Origin: SIG438 sp034117945
Lineage (GTDB): Bacteria > Bacillota > Clostridia > HGM11514
DNA: 11,918 bases
Reading direction: 5' to 3'
Assembly: GCA_034117945.1 (NCBI GenBank)
Contig: JAXEOR010000032.1
Span: forward strand, 1 to 11,918
In this document: in pieces, positions 8,124 to 11,918 of the stretch
How the letters are laid out: every line of letters starts with the position of its first letter
How positions within the stretch are numbered: the first letter of the stretch is position 1
Notes under the pieces: model-generated
What the model saw: the letters and a program-made list of their open reading frames with translations, nothing else
Databases searched by the model: none
Told to the model about the DNA's origin: nothing
Made by a program: the position numbers and the translations under genes

Positions 8124-9920
8124 TTATTGTTCATCCATAGAAAAGGTTTTTTCTTCTCCGGTTACCTCCTGCTGCTCTCCTGCCTTTTGATACTGAATGA
8201 AGGAACAGATGCTGTATTCCTTTCCGGTCTGCAAACCGGCACCGTACAGCCGAATCCCCCACTGGCCTTCCTCCGTCCACTGGGAAACAGGCAGCAGCAG
8301 GCTTGCTCCCTCCTGGGAATCCTTCAAATAAACGCCCGCCTTGTCCACCGTATAGCCATAGCCCAGATTAATTTTACTGTACATTACAACAGAATTTTCC
8401 GGGGTAGTGCTTCCCTCCGGTGTATAAGGACTGCTGCTTGTCACTGTTTCGGTCGTTACGGTAGGCTCTGTCATTTGTTTTTCTGAGAACACAGCGGCAA
8501 TGGCCTTGTCCTCTGTGATGTTTTCCAGGGTTAATTTTTGATTCTGAACCAAGGAGGTCATGTCCTGACCGTTTACTGAAACTGTGCTGATTTCATACCC
8601 TTCCTCCGGCTCAAAGGTGATTTCCACCGTCTTGCCCTGTTCCACCAGCAAGCTGTCTTCAGCGTTCAGTACCGGTTCTCCGCACTTCACGGAGCCGCTG
8701 CCTGTCACAGCCGCAGAAAGGTTGTATCCGGGCACATAAGAAATCTCAAAGTCCTTTTGGTAAAATTCATACCCGACAGCGTCTTCTCCTTCCACAAAAT
8801 TCAGCCTGGTCAGCTGGCTTGCCCTTGCGCCGGCAGGCAGAGTTCTGGTTACAACAGCACTTTCTCCCTCGGCAGACCAGGTTGCTGTTCCCTTTGTAAA
8901 ATCCATTTCCAGCGCGTAGCCTCTCCAGCTGCCGCTGGCATTGGCCTGTGAGGACAATACTGTGCTGCTGATATTGCTGCCGCCTGGCATCATATTCAGA
9001 TTCAACAAGGTTTGTTTCGTTCCGCTGATAAAAGGACTCATCTGTCCAACTGCCAAAGTATTCGACGCTCCCTCCGGATACACAATAGAGGCCTGAAAAC
9101 GGATGATTGCCCGGGCGGTATTTTCCGGCAAGGAAACCAGATTCATATTGTTGACATTCATGTTGCTGCCATTAAACCAGTAATTAAACTGAGGCCAGTT
9201 GCCTTTGCCGGAAGAAATCATGGAGCCCGTTTCGCTGTCATAATAATGCAGCGTTTCTCCCGCCTGAGCCGCCGTCAGCCTTTTCATCTGCATATTGGTA
9301 AAGGAATAGGTCACATTTTCGTTTGGACCTGTCATCATGCGGATTTCTGTGACAGCGCTGGTGTCCGACCATGCTTTCCCGGAACTAAGAGGAATGCTGA
9401 CAAACTTTTTCATTCCACCTAATTTTTTCGTTCCGTCCTGGTTATATACCGTAACACAATAGGTATGATTCTGCATATTGATTTCAATCTTTGTTTGATA
9501 CCAAACCCCGTTTTGAACACCGTTATACACTTCGGTTCCCGCTGCATTTTTTATGGCATTCCCCGCCATCTGAATCAGATGGGCGCCGCCGGCGGTGGTT
9601 CCGAACTGCACGCTTTGATACCCGGAAACTACTGTAGGAACCGTTGTCTGCACAGATTCGTCCCAATCCAGCCTAATATTTGCCGTATACACCAGATAAT
9701 CCTCCGGAAGCAGAGTTTGGGCTGCAACAATTTTCCGATAGAGATAGCTGCTGGATCCTTTGATGCTATATTCCGTACCGACGGTGATCACTTCATTTGC
9801 ACCAGAATCTGTCCTTTTCAGCTGAATTTCCTGCTGATTCACTTGAGCATACCCAAAATTACACCAAGAAATCAGCAAAACACATACCAAACATGCCAAA
9901 ATAACACTTTTTCTTTTCAT
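8124..9920 (-). CDS. Secreted protein with LamG-like modules and an InlB-type beta repeat, function unknown
   Basis: A 598-aa exported protein with no wall anchor visible, so probably released or held non-covalently. Residues 1-25 are a signal peptide ending GYA-Q; the Cys at 20 follows Trp, so a lipobox is unlikely. Residues 30-215 form a LamG-like beta-sandwich with WYQTKIEINMQNHTYCVTV and EIRMMTG, closely patterned on the WYHVKLELN and FRMMRGT motifs of the giant protein. Residues 220-398 look like a second, more diverged copy (GNWPQFNYW near its start, FEISYVP at its end). Residues 400-480 resemble a divergent InlB B-repeat (FEPEEGYEISTVSVNG, AIAAVFSE). Residues 481-598 are a Ser/Thr-rich linker and an unrecognised C-terminal beta domain. 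Start: ATG 9920, preceded by AAGGAG at 9927-9932. It is the first gene of the two-gene operon. No catalytic motif is seen; a glycan-binding partner of the giant protein is the likeliest inference. Confidence 0.85.
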   Translation of the reverse strand: MKRKSVILACLVCVLLISWCNFGYAQVNQQEIQLKRTDSGANEVITVGTEYSIKGSSSYLYRKIVAAQTLLPEDYLVYTANIRLDWDESVQTTVPTVVSGYQSVQFGTTAGGAHLIQMAGNAIKNAAGTEVYNGVQNGVWYQTKIEINMQNHTYCVTVYNQDGTKKLGGMKKFVSIPLSSGKAWSDTSAVTEIRMMTGPNENVTYSFTNMQMKRLTAAQAGETLHYYDSETGSMISSGKGNWPQFNYWFNGSNMNVNNMNLVSLPENTARAIIRFQASIVYPEGASNTLAVGQMSPFISGTKQTLLNLNMMPGGSNISSTVLSSQANASGSWRGYALEMDFTKGTATWSAEGESAVVTRTLPAGARASQLTRLNFVEGEDAVGYEFYQKDFEISYVPGYNLSAAVTGSGSVKCGEPVLNAEDSLLVEQGKTVEITFEPEEGYEISTVSVNGQDMTSLVQNQKLTLENITEDKAIAAVFSEKQMTEPTVTTETVTSSSPYTPEGSTTPENSVVMYSKINLGYGYTVDKAGVYLKDSQEGASLLLPVSQWTEEGQWGIRLYGAGLQTGKEYSICSFIQYQKAGEQQEVTGEEKTFSMDEQ

Positions 9921-9951
9921 GGCTTTCTCCTTCTTTTTTAAAATTTTAATA

Positions 9952-9972
9952 AAGCTATTGCAAAAATAGCTT
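9952..9972. promoter_or_regulatory. Inverted repeat, candidate operator in the divergent control region
   Basis: AAGCTATT (9952-9959) and its exact reverse complement AATAGCTT (9965-9972) are separated by GCAAA. The repeat covers the -35 hexamer of the rightward promoter and sits at the predicted start of the leftward transcript. It could be a regulator binding site affecting both promoters, or a small hairpin in the leftward mRNA leader. AraC proteins more often use direct repeats, so the binder is not certain. Confidence 0.4.
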
Positions 9973-9986
9973 ATTTATAGTATAAT
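9958..9986 (+). promoter_or_regulatory. Promoter for the AraC-family regulator gene
   Basis: TTGCAA (9958-9963) and a perfect TATAAT (9981-9986) are separated by 17 bases, an excellent match to a vegetative sigma-A promoter. The predicted start near 9993 gives a leader of about 46 bases before the ATG at 10039, with AAAGGTG at 10025-10031 as the ribosome binding site. Its -10 box overlaps that of the opposing promoter. Confidence 0.65.
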
Positions 9987-10008
9987 ATAAACAAATTACT
10001 TTTGTAAA
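9979..10008 (-). promoter_or_regulatory. Leftward promoter candidate for the two-gene surface-protein operon
   Basis: On the minus strand, TTTACA (10003-10008) and TATACT (9979-9984) are separated by 18 bases. The predicted start is near 9972, about 50 bases before the ATG at 9920. The match is weaker than that of the opposite promoter, as expected for an activator-dependent promoter. The -10 boxes of the two promoters share 9981-9984, so RNA polymerase should not be able to occupy both at once. Confidence 0.45.
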
Positions 10009-10038
10009 TAGAAAAAACAGATCAAAAGGTGTGTTTTT

Positions 10039-10935
10039 ATGCTAAAACGAGCTCCTTTTTTTTCCTCCTATTCAGAATATTTCGGTCCTTTGTTTAACAA
10101 TTTGAATATGGAATTAGGGGAATACGGTTATTTTCGCGGAGATCCCCGCTGGAATGTACTAGAGCCCCCCAATTATTACAACCGCTTGTATTTTATTGTG
10201 GACGGGTATGGGCTGGTAAAGCAGGGAGAGAAGGTGACCGAACTGCTGCCGGGGAACATTTATCTTTTGCCCTCTCAAAATCCCTATCATTTGATTTGCC
10301 CAAAACGTCTGGAAAAATTTTATATTCATTTTAATATTAATCTATATCATGTGCAAGACATTTTTTTGTTCGCCGGAAACAACATTTTGCAGCTTCCCTG
10401 GACAAACAAAATGGATCCTCCCTTTTCCAAAATGGAGGAGATTTCAAATATCTATGATCTGCTCCCTTATCACAACTATATTTATAACACCATATTTGAT
10501 TTTTTGAAGTTCATTCCGGAGCAGAAATTGAATCAGTTTTTTGAATACGGTTTAAAATATCAGGAGGTTTTTTCCTATATTCATCAAAATTTACGCATTT
10601 CCCTGACCGTCAAGGAAATTGCTTTAAAAACCAATCAAAGCGAGTATACGCTCACCAAAAAATTCAAGCAGGATTTAGGCTTTTCTCTGAATCAGCACAT
10701 TCAGAAAAAGCTGCTGGACTATGCCATTTCCCAGCTTGACTCCTCCAAAAGCATTACGGAAATTGCAAATTCTCTGGATTTTTGCGATACCCATTATTTT
10801 TCCAATTGGTTCAAAAAAAAGACGGGGTATACCCCGTCTCAATACCGCATCCATACGCAAAAGCTGCATGATCTTTATTTTTACAGAAATCAAAAACCCT
10901 TTCGCAGCCCCGGACTTTCCTATGTGAAAATATAA
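10039..10935 (+). CDS. AraC-family transcriptional regulator with N-terminal cupin sensor domain
   Basis: A 298-aa DNA-binding regulator, probably sensing a sugar released by the neighbouring enzymes. Residues 45-100 form a cupin-like effector pocket (RLYFIVDGYGLVKQGEKVTE, LLPGNIYLLPSQNPYHL). Residues 175-270 are the AraC/XylS double helix-turn-helix: first recognition unit about 188-210 (LTVKEIALKTNQSEYTLTKKF), second about 237-259 (SITEIANSLDFCDTHYFSNWFKK), then the family signature KKTGYTPSQYR. A 28-residue tail rich in basic and aromatic residues follows. Length is normal for the family and the frame is intact. It is transcribed divergently from the surface-protein operon, the usual place for a local regulator, and converges with the CE15 operon, with 6 bases between stop codons. 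It is more AT-rich than its neighbours. Control of the divergent operon is inferred from position; the ligand is unknown. Confidence 0.93.
   Translation: MLKRAPFFSSYSEYFGPLFNNLNMELGEYGYFRGDPRWNVLEPPNYYNRLYFIVDGYGLVKQGEKVTELLPGNIYLLPSQNPYHLICPKRLEKFYIHFNINLYHVQDIFLFAGNNILQLPWTNKMDPPFSKMEEISNIYDLLPYHNYIYNTIFDFLKFIPEQKLNQFFEYGLKYQEVFSYIHQNLRISLTVKEIALKTNQSEYTLTKKFKQDLGFSLNQHIQKKLLDYAISQLDSSKSITEIANSLDFCDTHYFSNWFKKKTGYTPSQYRIHTQKLHDLYFYRNQKPFRSPGLSYVKI
10813..10839 (-). terminator. Leftward intrinsic terminator of the CE15 operon, inside the araC-type coding sequence
   Basis: AGACGGGGTATACCCCGTCT (10820-10839) is a perfect palindrome. On the minus strand it forms an 8-bp GC-rich stem with a TATA loop, followed directly by a run of T residues (A-run at 10813-10820). 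This is a textbook intrinsic terminator for the minus-strand operon ending at 10942, about 100 bases downstream of its last stop codon. On the plus strand no T-run follows, so the regulator mRNA is not terminated, although it carries the hairpin. The same bases encode KKKTGYTPSQ of the regulator's conserved signature. Confidence 0.75.
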
Positions 10936-10941
10936 CACACA

Positions 10942-11250
10942 CTACAGAACCGCACCGGTTTGCAGCCTTTGAAGCATTTGCTTGTATGGCTCCTGCTCTT
11001 CCATTCTGCCCTCGCAATAGGCTTCATATAGCAAATCCAAAGTCACAAAGGGAGATTTTAAATTGGGGGCTGACTTGGGAACGGCAGCCTCACAGTCAGA
11101 ATAAACCGTTTCCACATTGACCACAGAAATATCCTGCTGCTCTGTCAGCTCCTTGAACGGTGCTGCAATTTGCTGAATGCGTTTCCTTGTGAAGAAAGAC
11201 TCCTCAAAATTTTTAACACAAAAGTCCCCGGCGATCAACAGCTTCACCAC
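10942..11250 (-). CDS. Short CapA-like protein, probably truncated (possible gene remnant)
   Basis: A 102-aa protein. The first 65 or so residues resemble the N-terminus of CapA/PgsA-type (PGA_cap) metallophosphatase-like proteins: a beta-strand start KLLIAGDFCV, then ISVVNVETVYSD and VPKSAPNLKSP, matching the GD, NxE and K-x-x-P-N landmarks. Family members are usually 300 aa or more. After SP the sequence changes to FVTLDLLYEAYCEGRMEEQE and ends; the expected ANNHxxDxG region is absent. An internal deletion that joined the start of a capA-like gene to the tail of another gene would explain this. The start is GTG at 11250 (GTG at 11247 is equally possible), 2 bases after the CE15 stop, with GGGGAG at 11261-11266 as ribosome binding site, so translation is probably coupled. 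Whether the product is functional is doubtful. It could instead be a genuine small protein with a chance CapA-like start. Confidence 0.6.
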   Translation of the reverse strand: MVKLLIAGDFCVKNFEESFFTRKRIQQIAAPFKELTEQQDISVVNVETVYSDCEAAVPKSAPNLKSPFVTLDLLYEAYCEGRMEEQEPYKQMLQRLQTGAVL

Positions 11251-11252
11251 GG

Positions 11253-11918
11253 CTATTTTCTCCCCAATTTCTGATCCAAAAAGTCTAAAAACATCTTCCA
11301 GTCATAATGGGTAATGCTGTGCTCTCCTGTTTTCATATGATAGCCAATGCAGCCCTCATGGTACCCCCGGTTTACCTCAATCGGCTCCTCCGGCAGCACA
11401 ACGCCCTTTTTGCCGTAAAGAGCATAGGCCTCTCCGGCCATCCGGCAGGACAGGCGCTCCGCCTCAGGATCTGCCCAATCGTCCTCCGAGGAGCTGGACA
11501 CATAAACCAGTCTTGGCGCAAAGGCCCCAAGGAGCATATGCTGATCCACCGGAAGAAACTCCTCCTGATCGTTATAGTTCCGGTAATTCTCGCAAAACCA
11601 ATCGGTAATATTAATATTCTTGATATGCTCGCCGCCCTTTGTTCTGTGCATCGCCGCTCCGGTACAGCCGGAATTGTTGGAAATGGCGCAGTAAACCCGC
11701 TGATCGGTGGCACCGCACCACAGCGCTGTTTTTCCCCCTCTGGAATGGCCTACTACCGTAACCTTTTCGCTGTCAATCCGCCGGTCGGTTTCAATATAAT
11801 CCAGTACTCTGGAGGCACCCCAGCTCCATGCGGAAATGGTTCCCCATGCGTTAGAGCCTCTGTCTCTTTCATCCGGCGTGAACAAGGGGAAAACACCCCG
11901 TCTGTAATTTGCCTTGTG
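11253..11918 (-). CDS. CE15 glucuronoyl esterase family hydrolase, 5' end beyond the window
   Basis: An alpha/beta hydrolase of carbohydrate esterase family 15, which cleaves ester bonds between lignin alcohols (or methyl groups) and glucuronic acid side chains of xylan. The frame is open to the right edge; the codon at 11885 is an internal TTG leucine, since RRGVFP precedes it in frame. Counting from that Leu as 1: AWGTISAWSWGASRVLDYIE (13-32), nucleophile motif GHSRGGK with Ser48, SNNSGC (69-74), LPVDQHM, the acid-loop region SSSEDDWADP (131-140) and the histidine region GYHMKTGEHSITHYDW (181-196), with His189 the likely base. These are strong CE15 landmarks; the bacterial form is usually GHSRLGK. 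About half of the protein is visible, so any signal peptide cannot be judged. It is followed after 2 bases by the CapA-like gene and ends at the terminator inside the regulator gene. Confidence 0.88.
   Translation of the reverse strand, partial: HKANYRRGVFPLFTPDERDRGSNAWGTISAWSWGASRVLDYIETDRRIDSEKVTVVGHSRGGKTALWCGATDQRVYCAISNNSGCTGAAMHRTKGGEHIKNINITDWFCENYRNYNDQEEFLPVDQHMLLGAFAPRLVYVSSSSEDDWADPEAERLSCRMAGEAYALYGKKGVVLPEEPIEVNRGYHEGCIGYHMKTGEHSITHYDWKMFLDFLDQKLGRK

Noticed and set aside
9465..9941. 158-codon open frame on the plus strand across the start of the 598-aa gene
   Set aside because: It is antisense to the signal peptide and LamG-like domain and runs over the ribosome binding site of the real gene. 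No domain is seen.
10815..10838. A AAA AAG slippery heptamer followed by a stable hairpin in the regulator gene, as for programmed -1 frameshifting
   Set aside because: The hairpin begins with no spacer after the heptamer, whereas 5-8 bases are usual. The conserved TGYTPSQYR motif continues in the original frame. The terminator explanation on the other strand is simpler.
10947..10961. Small hairpin (AACCG-CAC-CGGTT) after the regulator stop as its terminator
   Set aside because: It has only a 5-bp stem, no T-run follows on the plus strand, and it lies inside the coding end of the convergent gene. No clear rightward terminator for the regulator was found.
11886..11918. TTG at 11885 as the start of the CE15 gene
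   Set aside because: The frame stays open to the edge with family-like residues (RRGVFP) before it, and the visible part is only about half of a CE15 enzyme. The real start is outside the window.
1..11918. CRISPR arrays, tRNA or rRNA genes
   Set aside because: I saw no regularly spaced short repeats and no tRNA-like or rRNA-like sequence on either strand.

Overview
The window comes from the chromosome of a low-to-medium GC, Gram-positive anaerobe, most likely a Clostridia-type Bacillota of a gut or plant-fibre habitat. The evidence is strong AGGAGG-type ribosome binding sites, a large S-layer-homology (SLH) anchored surface protein, an AraC/cupin regulator of the carbohydrate-utilisation kind, and a large serine recombinase of the TndX/TnpX type that is common on clostridial integrative elements. 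No genus can be assigned from the sequence alone.

Layout. (1) Positions 1-1383 hold the 3' part of a large serine recombinase, in AT-richer sequence than the giant gene that follows. It is presumably the right-hand end of an integrative element that extends left of the window. (2) Positions 1384-1532 are a short non-coding strip packed with hairpins: a terminator firing leftward across the recombinase stop codon, two weaker hairpins, and a perfect 13-bp-stem bidirectional terminator. The element/chromosome junction should lie in this strip, but I could not locate it. (3) Positions 1533-9920 (minus strand) are a two-gene operon. The first gene encodes a 598-aa secreted protein. The second, 15 nt downstream, encodes a 2191-aa S-layer-anchored protein with LamG-like domains, Ig-like repeats, a GH141-like right-handed beta-helix, FIVAR, cadherin-like and 3x SLH domains. 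(4) Positions 9921-10038 are a compact divergent control region with overlapping promoters and an inverted repeat. (5) Positions 10039-10935 (plus strand) encode an AraC-family regulator. (6) Positions 10942-11918 (minus strand) hold the end of a second operon that converges on the regulator gene: a CE15 glucuronoyl esterase cut by the window edge, followed by a short gene whose start resembles the CapA family.

Working model (inference). This is a cell-surface glycan-degradation locus, plausibly for glucuronoxylan or another uronic-acid-containing plant polysaccharide. The CE15 enzyme would cleave glucuronoyl esters. The SLH protein would hold a beta-helix glycosidase and several putative glycan-binding modules on the cell wall. 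The 598-aa protein would be a secreted partner sharing the same LamG-like module. The AraC protein, sensing a sugar ligand through its cupin domain, would control the divergent operon and possibly the CE15 operon. Nothing in the window is clearly a wholly new system. The most unusual points are the repeated LamG-like module shared by the two secreted proteins, a terminator for the CE15 operon written inside the regulator's conserved helix-turn-helix codons, the overlapping divergent promoters, and the truncated CapA-like gene with an unrelated tail.
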